From: JAKQIM01 sp029557965
Lineage (GTDB): Bacteria > Chloroflexota > Anaerolineae > Anaerolineales > UBA4823
Assembly: GCA_035341015.1 (NCBI GenBank)
Contig: DAOQUL010000014.1
Location: 1 to 64,000 of the forward strand
Direction: 5' to 3'
Length of the DNA stretch: 64,000 nt
Below, one piece after another: positions 39,109 to 46,775 of this stretch (position 1 is the first letter of the stretch; every line of letters begins with the position of its first letter). Under the pieces are notes generated by a model. It worked only from the letters and a program-made list of their open reading frames with translations, was not told where the DNA came from and did not search any database. The position numbers and the translations under genes are program-made.

Positions 39109-41688
39109 ATGCTAGAAATGGGCGCTTTCTTCGAACAGCTTTTAATCTTGCTCACCACCCCGCCCGGTAACCTGGTGTATCATGCCGTGCTGGCTTTTTC
39201 AATTTTTGGGGCCTTGCAGGCTTCCATCAATCACTGGCGCAGCAGCAGCTTTCCCCAGGGCCGCCGCATGGTGGTGGGGCTGGCTTTGCTGTTGTTGGGC
39301 CAGTTTGCCTTGTTTGCGGCTGCCGGCCTGGCCTGGCAAGACCTGGCCAATGCGGCGCGCTTTATCCCACCGCTTGACCGGGCGCTGGCCCTTCTGAGCA
39401 TCATCATCCTGGCCTGGCTGTGGGCTTTCCCTGAAAGCGGCCGGGTGGCAGATGCAGCCGCGCTGTTGTTGGGTTTGTTGGTGGCAACCCTGGCCCTGTT
39501 CGGTGTACTGTGGTGGTTCAACCAGGATGCCGGCTTGTTTTACAACCAATCTTCAATCGATATGGTGGGCGAGAGCCTGGCTCTGTTCTTGCTGTTCATT
39601 GGAATTGTTGCGCTGCTCATCCGCCGGCCCAATGGCTGGGGGTTTGGGCTGGCGATGCTTGTGGGGTTATTTGCCGGGCACCTGGTGCATTGGTTGGCGC
39701 CTATTGAGAGCAGCGATTTTGCAGCCCCGGTACGCCTGGCCGAGTTGGCGGTCTATCCTTTATTGTTCGGCCTCGCACAGCGCTTCGCAATCCCCGAAGC
39801 GGCTGTTCAATCTACTCCCAAAGCCCAAGAACCCGAACGCCGTTACAGCTCTGACCCCAAGGTGATGCAGGCTTTCTTGGCCCTGGCCACAGAGACCTCG
39901 CCGCACAAGTTCTATCAAGAAGTCACCCGTACCATCGCCCAACTCATGCTGGCTGATTTGTGTTTGCTGATCCTGCCGCCCGACGAAGGTGGTCACCTGA
40001 CTGTTCCGGTGGGGTATAACCTGATCATGGATCGCTCGGTGAGCGGTTTCAGCTTGAACAGCCGCCAGGTGCCCGTGTTAAGCAGCGCACTGCGCCGCAA
40101 CCGCGGTTTGCGGCTGCCCGCCAGCAGCACCTCTCCTGACCTGCTGAGCCTGGCGCGCCCCCTGGATTTGACGCGCACAGGGCATTTGTTGGCGGCGACC
40201 ATCGCGCCGAAGGGCCAATCTCCGATCATGGGCGTGGTGTTGATGTCACCTTATTCGGGCCGCGGTTGGACGGCCGAAGACCAGGCCTACCTGACCAGCC
40301 TGGTTGAGTCGTTGGCATCGATCTTGCAACGTATGCAGCAGTTCACCCAACAGCAGGCTGACCTGGAAGAGACGCGGGCCGAGCTAGAAAGCGCTCGGGC
40401 TGCGGCTGAACGCTCTGGCAAGGATCTGCAAAACCTACGCGCCCTGCAAGATGCCTCGCAGAAGGCTCGCGGGGAGGCACAAGATATTAATGCTTTGGTA
40501 GAGGATATGCAGCTTCAGCTTCAACAAGAACATGCGCGTGCCGAAAGCCTGGCGGCTCTGGTGGCAGATCAAGAGGGTCTCCACGAGAACATGGCCCGGC
40601 TTGATGCGCGCAACCGGGCATTAGAAGCCCAATTGCAAAATGCTGTTGTACAGAGCTCCTCTGCTTTTGCGGTTAAAGGATCCCCGTCTAGCGAAGAATT
40701 CAAAAACCTGGAAGAGCAGTTACGCCTGGCTTTGGAAGATGTGTCCATTTTGCGCGTGGCGTTGCAAGAAGCGGATGAGCGTTTGCTGCGCGCCCAGTCA
40801 GGCCAGCCTGCCTCTGAAAGCGGGCCTGCCCTCTCTAATCTGCAAATTGAAGGAACGCAGGAAGATGCGGCAGTGCTGAGGGCTAACTTGCAGATGGTTA
40901 CCGAGCGCCTGCGCCAGGCTGAAGCGCTGGCCCACCAGGGCGTCTCAGTTCAGCAAGGCGGGTCTGTTTTGACCATCGCCCAAGAGCTGCGCCAGCCGGT
41001 TTCTTCCATTGTCGGTTACACCGACCTGTTGTTGAGTGAGTCGGTTGGCATCTTGGGGGCTACCCAGCGCAAGTTCATTGAGCGGGTCAAGGCTTCTACT
41101 GAGCGCATGGCCGGCTTGTTGGATGAGATGATCCAGGCGGCAACCCTGGAAAGCGATGGACGGCGTCTCAACCCGGTGGCAGTTGACCTGAATGCGGCGA
41201 TCGACGAGGCGGTCAGGAGCATGTTGGCCTCGCTGAGTGAGAAGAATATTACCTTGCGCGTGGATATGCCCGATGAACTTCCGCCTATCCGCGCCGATAA
41301 AGATGCCTTGCAGCAAGTGATGGCTAACCTGCTGCTCAATGCCAGCGGCGCTACGCCGCCCAAGGGCGAAGTTCTGCTGCGGGCGCGCCTGGAGACTAAG
41401 GAGAATGAGCCGGGCTACATGCTGGTGCAGGTTTCAGATGCGGGGGGCGGCATTGCCCCCGAAGCACTGCCGCGGGTCTTCTCGCGCCTGTACCGCGCCA
41501 ACAACCCGTCCATTGCCGGCCTGGGTGATAATGGGGCTGGTCTTTCAATGGTCAAAACATTGGTCGAGGCGCACGGCGGGCGCATTTGGGTGGACAGCGT
41601 CGTTGGGCGCGGTTCTACCTTCAGTGTGCTGCTGCCCATGGCTGAAGAGGCCCTGGATGCGCTGCGGGATGGGGCATCTGCCAGATGA
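39109..41688 (+). CDS. Sensor histidine kinase-like protein lacking the phospho-accepting histidine
   Basis: About 859 residues: a seven-helix membrane region (1-220), a GAF-like domain (about 260-405), a long coiled coil (405-620), then HisKA and HATPase_c. The H-box reads AQELRQPVSSIVGYTD, with Gln (codon at 40981-40983, about residue 625) where kinases have His. The ATP lid is intact: N-box V-M-A-N-L-L-L-N-A, D-A-G-G-G-I-A, L-G-D-N-G-A-G-L-S-M-V and GGRIWVDSVVGRGSTF. So ATP binding seems possible but autophosphorylation does not. It leads an envelope operon of six genes; the stop overlaps the next ATG. ATG at 39118 is an alternative start. Confidence 0.85.
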   Translation: MLEMGAFFEQLLILLTTPPGNLVYHAVLAFSIFGALQASINHWRSSSFPQGRRMVVGLALLLLGQFALFAAAGLAWQDLANAARFIPPLDRALALLSIIILAWLWAFPESGRVADAAALLLGLLVATLALFGVLWWFNQDAGLFYNQSSIDMVGESLALFLLFIGIVALLIRRPNGWGFGLAMLVGLFAGHLVHWLAPIESSDFAAPVRLAELAVYPLLFGLAQRFAIPEAAVQSTPKAQEPERRYSSDPKVMQAFLALATETSPHKFYQEVTRTIAQLMLADLCLLILPPDEGGHLTVPVGYNLIMDRSVSGFSLNSRQVPVLSSALRRNRGLRLPASSTSPDLLSLARPLDLTRTGHLLAATIAPKGQSPIMGVVLMSPYSGRGWTAEDQAYLTSLVESLASILQRMQQFTQQQADLEETRAELESARAAAERSGKDLQNLRALQDASQKARGEAQDINALVEDMQLQLQQEHARAESLAALVADQEGLHENMARLDARNRALEAQLQNAVVQSSSAFAVKGSPSSEEFKNLEEQLRLALEDVSILRVALQEADERLLRAQSGQPASESGPALSNLQIEGTQEDAAVLRANLQMVTERLRQAEALAHQGVSVQQGGSVLTIAQELRQPVSSIVGYTDLLLSESVGILGATQRKFIERVKASTERMAGLLDEMIQAATLESDGRRLNPVAVDLNAAIDEAVRSMLASLSEKNITLRVDMPDELPPIRADKDALQQVMANLLLNASGATPPKGEVLLRARLETKENEPGYMLVQVSDAGGGIAPEALPRVFSRLYRANNPSIAGLGDNGAGLSMVKTLVEAHGGRIWVDSVVGRGSTFSVLLPMAEEALDALRDGASAR

Positions 41689-42692
41689 ATGCCTCGCGGC
41701 AAGTGGCCTTTGGCATCCTGGCGGCGTTGGTTTCAACAGCGCTGTTATTCGGCAGCCTATCGCTGGGCATGGTTGAAGGGCAACTGCGCCTGGCGGCTGC
41801 GCCCAGCCAGGTCAGCCCCACCACCACACCCCAGCCGCTTACACCCGGCCCCTCGGCTTCTGACACCGCCGGGCCGCCTCCGGTGGCTTCTGCTACGCTG
41901 CCGCTGGTGATGCCGCCAACCGGAGAGGTGACCCTGGTTGTTGCGCCTGAAGTGACGGTGATGCCGCCCAATGTTTGTCCTGTGCCGCCGGGTTGGTATG
42001 CGGTCACCGTTCAACCTGGCGATACCTTGGCCAGCCTGGCCCAAGATTACAACACCACTGAGAATGTGCTGGCAGAGGCCAACTGTTTGGTGATCACCGA
42101 CCTGATCTCTGGGTCAATCTTGTATGTGCCCGCGGCGCCAGAGCCCACCACCATCCCCTGCGGCCCACCCTGGGGTTGGGTGTTCTATACCGTCCAATAC
42201 GGAGATACGTTGTATAAGATTGCTGTGCTGTACGGTGTGAGGGTGAGCGAATTGCAGTTTGCCAACTGCTTGGGCAATTCGACGCTGATCCGCGTGGGGC
42301 AGAAGTTGTACGTGCCCAATATCCCGATCATCATCCCCACCATTCCTCCCACCTGGACGGCCAGCCCGTCTCAAACGCCGCTGCCGCCCAGCGTCACCCC
42401 CAGCCCAACCTGGCCTGTCTATACCCTCACGCCCACCCTGCCGCCGCCATCCAGCCCCACCTTTACCCCTTCGCTCACTGCCACGCAGACGCCCACAGAT
42501 ACCTCTCAGCCTACCGGCACCCCTACCCAAACGGCAACCCCTGAGCCGTCTGTGACCCCCACCGCTACCCAGGTTCCGCCCAGCGATACGGTGGTGCCAC
42601 CCACAAACACGCCAACGGATGTGCCCAGCGAAACCATGGCGCCTCCGAATTCGACCCCATTGGCGCCAGTCGATACGCCCATACCCGGCTGA
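41685..42692 (+). CDS. Secreted or membrane-anchored protein with two LysM domains
   Basis: 335 residues. An N-terminal hydrophobic helix (FGILAALVSTALLFGSLSLG) anchors the protein, then a Pro/Thr linker, then two LysM peptidoglycan-binding domains: YAVTVQPGDTLASLAQDYNT and FYTVQYGDTLYKIAVLYGVR, each ending near a Cys-containing A-N-C-L motif. The remaining 130 residues are Pro/Thr/Ser-rich, disordered and likely wall-spanning. ATG overlaps the kinase stop (ATGA). It probably binds the cell wall in the same process as the LCP and deacetylase genes downstream. Confidence 0.88.
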   Translation: MNASRQVAFGILAALVSTALLFGSLSLGMVEGQLRLAAAPSQVSPTTTPQPLTPGPSASDTAGPPPVASATLPLVMPPTGEVTLVVAPEVTVMPPNVCPVPPGWYAVTVQPGDTLASLAQDYNTTENVLAEANCLVITDLISGSILYVPAAPEPTTIPCGPPWGWVFYTVQYGDTLYKIAVLYGVRVSELQFANCLGNSTLIRVGQKLYVPNIPIIIPTIPPTWTASPSQTPLPPSVTPSPTWPVYTLTPTLPPPSSPTFTPSLTATQTPTDTSQPTGTPTQTATPEPSVTPTATQVPPSDTVVPPTNTPTDVPSETMAPPNSTPLAPVDTPIPG

Positions 42693-42727
42693 TCGCCTGA
42701 TATCCGTCTGCCACCCTCCGAGCCAGT

Positions 42728-43885
42728 ATGACACCCAACCTTCGCTCCAATAACCGTTCCCTGCTTGCGCCCACGCGCTGGTCAGGCTTGCTGCAGGCAG
42801 GCTTGATGGTGGGGCTGGTTTTGGTGCTGGCCTGGTTGGTGATGATTTCTGGGCCATCAGAAAGTTCGGCCGCGCCTGTGTCTCAAGCTCGCCCTTTGCT
42901 GTTGGTGGCCCCGCCCGGCTCAACTGCCACCCCAACCCCCTTCCAGCCACTGCCGCCTACCCCCACCTACCAGCCCACCGATTTCGTTTACCCAACGCCT
43001 ACCCCGCTGCCATTTACCCCTCAGGCGGCGCCGGTTACGGGTGGCCAGAGTAAAACCTGGGCCGATTACCCCGGCCCCATCATCTGGCCAGATGTTCAGG
43101 TGCCCCCGCCGGTTGGCATTTTGCCGCAGCCTGAGGGCCAGGTCAACATCTTGCTGCTTGGTTCTGACCAGCGCCCGTATGACAGCGGCTTCCGCACCGA
43201 TACCATCATCCTGTTGACGATCGATCCGGCTGCTGGCACCGCCAACATGACCTCTTTCCCGCGCGACCTCTACGTTTACATCCCCGGTTGGACGGTACAG
43301 CGCATCAACACGGCTTTTGGGTATGGCGGCTTTGAGGCCCTGGCGCAGACTTTTGAATATAATTTTGGCGTCCGCCCCGATCATTATGCCGTCGTCAACC
43401 TGTGGTCTTTTGAAGATATGATTGACAGCCTGGGCGGGCTGAGAGTGGATGTGGGGCGCGATCTGTGTGACCATCGTGACAACTGGGGCATGTTCTGCGT
43501 CTCTCAAAGCACGATGTGGATGAACGGAAAAACGGTTTTGTGGTACGTGCGCTCGCGTTACTCTACCAGCGATTTTGACCGTGGGCGCCGCCAACAAGAG
43601 GTGGTAGTGGCAGGGCTGCGCCAACTGATCAGCATTGACGGGATCCGCCGCGCTCCAGAGCTGTACGAAATCTACCGCCAGAATGTCTTGACAGACATGA
43701 CCCTGGATGATATCACCCCCTTCTTTCCCTTGGCCATTCATTTGAATGAGAGCTCACAAATCTATCACTACTACATCGGCCCTGAGCAGGTGACAGGCTG
43801 GACGAATTACAGCGGGGCACAGGTGCTTCTCCCCATCCAAGAATCTGTAATGACCGTGATGCACCAGGCCCTTAACAGCCCTTGA
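42728..43885 (+). CDS. LytR-CpsA-Psr (LCP) family cell-wall ligase
   Basis: 385 residues: cytoplasmic N-terminus, one transmembrane helix (about 20-42), a Pro-rich linker and an LCP domain from about 135: V-N-I-L-L-L-G-S-D-Q-R-P, F-R-T-D-T-I-I-L-L-T-I-D, T-S-F-P-R-D-L-Y-V-Y-I-P, INTAFGYGGFEAL and R-S-R-Y-S-T-S-D-F-D-R-G-R-R-Q-Q, which contain the Arg/Asp residues binding the polyprenyl-pyrophosphate head. LCP enzymes attach glycopolymers to peptidoglycan. Third gene of the envelope operon. Confidence 0.93.
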   Translation: MTPNLRSNNRSLLAPTRWSGLLQAGLMVGLVLVLAWLVMISGPSESSAAPVSQARPLLLVAPPGSTATPTPFQPLPPTPTYQPTDFVYPTPTPLPFTPQAAPVTGGQSKTWADYPGPIIWPDVQVPPPVGILPQPEGQVNILLLGSDQRPYDSGFRTDTIILLTIDPAAGTANMTSFPRDLYVYIPGWTVQRINTAFGYGGFEALAQTFEYNFGVRPDHYAVVNLWSFEDMIDSLGGLRVDVGRDLCDHRDNWGMFCVSQSTMWMNGKTVLWYVRSRYSTSDFDRGRRQQEVVVAGLRQLISIDGIRRAPELYEIYRQNVLTDMTLDDITPFFPLAIHLNESSQIYHYYIGPEQVTGWTNYSGAQVLLPIQESVMTVMHQALNSP

Positions 43886-43907
43886 AAAAGAAATAAGGAA
43901 TGATGCC

Positions 43908-45011
43908 ATGACCCTCGAAGGAAAAGGTCTTTTCACCTGGAAGATCCCCAATTGTGAGCAAGGTGATCCGGCTGCTATGGCCGCCACGGCCAAGAGCGCC
44001 GGCCTGACCCATGTGCTGTTAAAGGTGGCTGATGGCACGACTGTTTACAACGGCACCTGGGGCATTAAGCAAGACCTGGTGACACCGGCGGTCAACAGCC
44101 TGCGCGCCGAGGGGATAGAGATTTGGGGCTGGCATTATGTGTATGGCAACAACCCGGTGGGCGAGGCCAATTTAGCTATCCAGCGCATCCGGCAGTATAA
44201 CCTGGACGGGTATGTGATCGACGCGGAGAAGGAGTACAAGCAGGATGGCCGCAAGGCGGCCGCCAAGGCCTTTATGAATCGCCTGCGGGGGGCCTTCCCC
44301 AGCCTGGATATCGCCCTCAGCTCTTACCGCTTCCCCTCGCTGCACCCACAATTGCCCTGGGCCGAGTTTTTGGATGGCTGCAATATCAACATGCCGCAGG
44401 TCTATTGGATGAAGGCGCACAATGCGGGTGAGCAGTTGATCAAGTGCGTGCGCGAATTCCAGAACAAGACCCCTTCTCGCCAGGTCATCCCTACTGGGGC
44501 GGCCTTCCACGAGGCGGGCTGGAAGCCCACTTCGGCTGAAGTGTTGGAATTCATGAATACGGCCAAGGCCCTCAACCTGCCGGCAGTTAACTTCTGGGAA
44601 TGGTCAGATGCTCGCTCGGGGGTGATGCCGGGCGTTTGGGAGACGATTCGAGATTATCCCTGGGCCGGGCAGGCTGCGCCAAAGGATATCTGCGAAAAGT
44701 ACGTCTCCTTGCTTAATACCCATGACGCGAATAAAATTGTCGAATTGTATAACCCCACCGGCGTGCATATCAATGCGGTGCGCACCACCCAGGGCCTGGA
44801 TAATATCCGCTCCTGGTACAACATCCTCTTCCGAGATGTGCTGCCAAACGCCAATTTTACCCTGACTGGCTATGCGGGCACCGGCAATGCCCGCCATCTG
44901 ACGTGGACCGCTACCAGCCCCAAAGGTGCGGTGCAGAACGGCAACGATACCTTTGGCCTGATCAACGAGAAGATCAACTATCATTACACTTTCTTCACGG
45001 TTACGAAGTAG
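43908..45011 (+). CDS. Glycoside-hydrolase-like TIM barrel fused to an NTF2/SnoaL-like domain
   Basis: 367 residues. The first 250 residues have GH25/GH18-like barrel features: L-T-H-V-L-L-K-V-A-D-G, G-I-E-I-W-G-W-H-Y-V-Y, L-D-G-Y-V-I-D-A-E-K-E-Y, and N-M-P-Q-V-Y-W-M; the acidic pair in Y-V-I-D-A-E would be the catalytic region. The last 100 residues (A-P-K-D-I-C-E-K-Y-V-S-L-L-N-T-H-D-A) look like the NTF2/SnoaL fold. There is no signal peptide, which is odd for a wall enzyme; export by another route or an intracellular role is possible. Lies inside an operon with LCP and deacetylase genes. Confidence 0.7.
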   Translation: MTLEGKGLFTWKIPNCEQGDPAAMAATAKSAGLTHVLLKVADGTTVYNGTWGIKQDLVTPAVNSLRAEGIEIWGWHYVYGNNPVGEANLAIQRIRQYNLDGYVIDAEKEYKQDGRKAAAKAFMNRLRGAFPSLDIALSSYRFPSLHPQLPWAEFLDGCNINMPQVYWMKAHNAGEQLIKCVREFQNKTPSRQVIPTGAAFHEAGWKPTSAEVLEFMNTAKALNLPAVNFWEWSDARSGVMPGVWETIRDYPWAGQAAPKDICEKYVSLLNTHDANKIVELYNPTGVHINAVRTTQGLDNIRSWYNILFRDVLPNANFTLTGYAGTGNARHLTWTATSPKGAVQNGNDTFGLINEKINYHYTFFTVTK

Positions 45012-45024
45012 CCGGCTGCTCCCC

Positions 45025-46134
45025 TTGTTTCTCTTCCTGGTGTTGTTTGGCTGCACAGAGCAGACCTTGCCTGCTGTGCCAACGCTGACCGCGCCGCCGC
45101 TGCCTTCGGCTACCTTAAGCCCGCTGCCCCCTAGCAGCACACCCACTGCCAGCCCCAGCCCTACCGCCACCCTGCGGCCCAGCCAGACGGCCACGCCGAC
45201 CATCACCCCCACGCCGGCGCCCACCTTCACGCCTGTGCCGTTGGAACTTTTTGCCTCGCCCGTGCTCAGGCCGGGGGTCGTGGCATCGGCCTATATTGCC
45301 GATACCTGCCAGTACCTGCGCCTGCGCTGGGCAGAGGGCAGCAGTTCGCCGGGCACGGTGGTGGTGCCGGTGATGTTCCACAGCATTGTCCAGCCGGGCA
45401 CCAAGATCAACGATCCTAAAGATATTGGCGTGGAAGACTTCCAGGCGTTTGTTCGCTACGCCCAGTACCTGGGCTTTGAGACGATTACCACGGCCCAATT
45501 GATCGACTTTTTGTATAACAATGCCCCGATTCCGCTGCACTCGATGATCCTGATCGTAGACGACCGCCGCCCAGGTTTGTTGGAAGAACACTTCATGCCT
45601 GTGCTGGAGGCAAACGACTGGACCGTCACCCCGGCTTACATCGCCGACCCAAGCAGCTTCAATTGGGCCTGGGAATGGATGGACCGCCTGTATGCCCGTG
45701 GGCGGCTGGACGTGCAGTCGCACGGGTATACCGGGCAGTTGTATGTGCTGCCCGAGACCAGCGAAGAGGATATCCAGAACGAGATCTGGAATTCGACCAC
45801 GGTGTTGGAGGAGCGTTTCGGCCAGCGCCCGCTGGCTTTCATCTGGCCGGGGGGAAACTTCTCGCCGCTCTCGGTGCAGGTGGCGCGGGAGGGCGGCTAC
45901 CAGCTTGGCTTTACGGCGTATTCGCGCGGGCCGGTGCTCTTCAACTGGGTGCCACAGGGGCCTGAAGAGCAGTTGATTGGAGATCCGTTGATGCTCTTGC
46001 CGCGGGCCTGGTCTAACTCGGTCAACGTGAACCTGGATGAGGCGGTGAAGGTCAGCGAGCAGGCGGCCGCGTTTGCTGAGGCAAACCGCCAGCTTGAAGC
46101 GGACTGGTACGCGCAATACTGCTCGGGAGAATGA
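45025..46134 (+). CDS. Lipoprotein with polysaccharide deacetylase (NodB-like) domain
   Basis: About 369 residues. Signal with lipobox LVLFGC, a Pro/Thr/Ser linker (about 20-75), then the deacetylase domain: V-V-P-V-M-F-H-S-I, L-I-V-D-D-R-R-P-G (usual F-D-D-G), D-V-Q-S-H-G-Y (usual S-H-T) and L-A-F-I-W-P-G-G-N-F-S, ending in E-G-G-Y-Q-L-G-F. The residues that hold the metal are largely there but not all match, so activity on peptidoglycan or another glycan is probable, not certain. The start is TTG at 45025, or CTG three codons earlier. Confidence 0.82.
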   Translation: MFLFLVLFGCTEQTLPAVPTLTAPPLPSATLSPLPPSSTPTASPSPTATLRPSQTATPTITPTPAPTFTPVPLELFASPVLRPGVVASAYIADTCQYLRLRWAEGSSSPGTVVVPVMFHSIVQPGTKINDPKDIGVEDFQAFVRYAQYLGFETITTAQLIDFLYNNAPIPLHSMILIVDDRRPGLLEEHFMPVLEANDWTVTPAYIADPSSFNWAWEWMDRLYARGRLDVQSHGYTGQLYVLPETSEEDIQNEIWNSTTVLEERFGQRPLAFIWPGGNFSPLSVQVAREGGYQLGFTAYSRGPVLFNWVPQGPEEQLIGDPLMLLPRAWSNSVNVNLDEAVKVSEQAAAFAEANRQLEADWYAQYCSGE

Positions 46135-46730
46135 TGGGCCGCCTGGTGTCTATTGTGGGGAACGCGGGGGTGGGCAAGACCACCCTGGCGCGCCTGATGA
46201 GCCAGCGCTTTGGCCTGGCCCTGGGGATTGAGCAGCATGTTGAGCGCCCCTTCCAGGCCCGTTTTGCTGCTGACCGGCGCTATGCCCTGGCTAACCAGTT
46301 GGATTACCTGCTGCTGCGGGCCGAGCAGGAACGCCATCTGCGCAGCCAACCGCAGGGGGGTGTGCAAGACGGGGGGCTGGACCTGGACTTCCATATTTTT
46401 ACGCAGCTCTTTTACCGCAAGGGTTATCTTGAACAGGATGAGTACTTGCTCTGTGAACGCCTGTACCGCCAGATGCGCCTGGCTTTGCCGACCCCCGAGC
46501 TGGTGGTATGGCTGCAAGCGCCTTTAGATGTCATCGCCGCTCGCTTCCGGCGCCGCGGCCGCCCGCTGGAGATCGCAGCGCTGGATGACCTGGCTGCGTT
46601 GGATGCCTTGCTGGCGGAGTGGCTGTTGCCGCTGCCCTCGCCGCCTGTGCTGCGCCTGGATGCGGCCCAGGATGACCCGGGCTTTGCGGCTGGCCTGGCC
46701 CAGTTAGAAATGATCCTTAATCAACGATGA
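46131..46730 (+). CDS. Deoxynucleoside kinase family protein
   Basis: 199 residues: S-I-V-G-N-A-G-V-G-K-T-T-L P-loop, G-I-E-Q-H-V-E-R-P-F, D-Y-L-L-L-R, C-E-R-L-Y-R-Q-M-R-L-A-L-P-T-P-E-L-V-V-W-L and the lid region RFRRRGRPLEI. The layout fits the dAdo/dCyd/dGuo kinase family (PF01712), which phosphorylates deoxynucleosides for salvage. The E-R-x pair usual in the second motif is shifted (C-E-R-L). It overlaps the deacetylase by four bases and closes the operon; a hairpin follows. Confidence 0.85.
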   Translation: MMGRLVSIVGNAGVGKTTLARLMSQRFGLALGIEQHVERPFQARFAADRRYALANQLDYLLLRAEQERHLRSQPQGGVQDGGLDLDFHIFTQLFYRKGYLEQDEYLLCERLYRQMRLALPTPELVVWLQAPLDVIAARFRRRGRPLEIAALDDLAALDALLAEWLLPLPSPPVLRLDAAQDDPGFAAGLAQLEMILNQR

Positions 46731-46756
46731 CCCCAAAATATCGGGGTCATCGTTGA
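46721..46756. terminator. Bidirectional hairpin between convergent genes
   Basis: A perfect 14-bp stem TCAACGATGACCCC (46721-46734, complement 46743-46756) with an eight-base loop, starting in the last codons of the kinase gene. No T-run, so a structural stop. Confidence 0.7.
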
Positions 46757-46775
46757 TAAATCGGCGTACGCTGAA

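Noticed and set aside
42114..42950. Minus-strand frame opposite the LysM and LCP genes
   Set aside because: Gly/Arg-rich shadow of the Pro/Thr-rich linker.
45115..46116. Minus-strand frame of 333 codons opposite the deacetylase
   Set aside because: Arg/His-rich antisense shadow; deacetylase motifs and operon overlaps support the plus strand.
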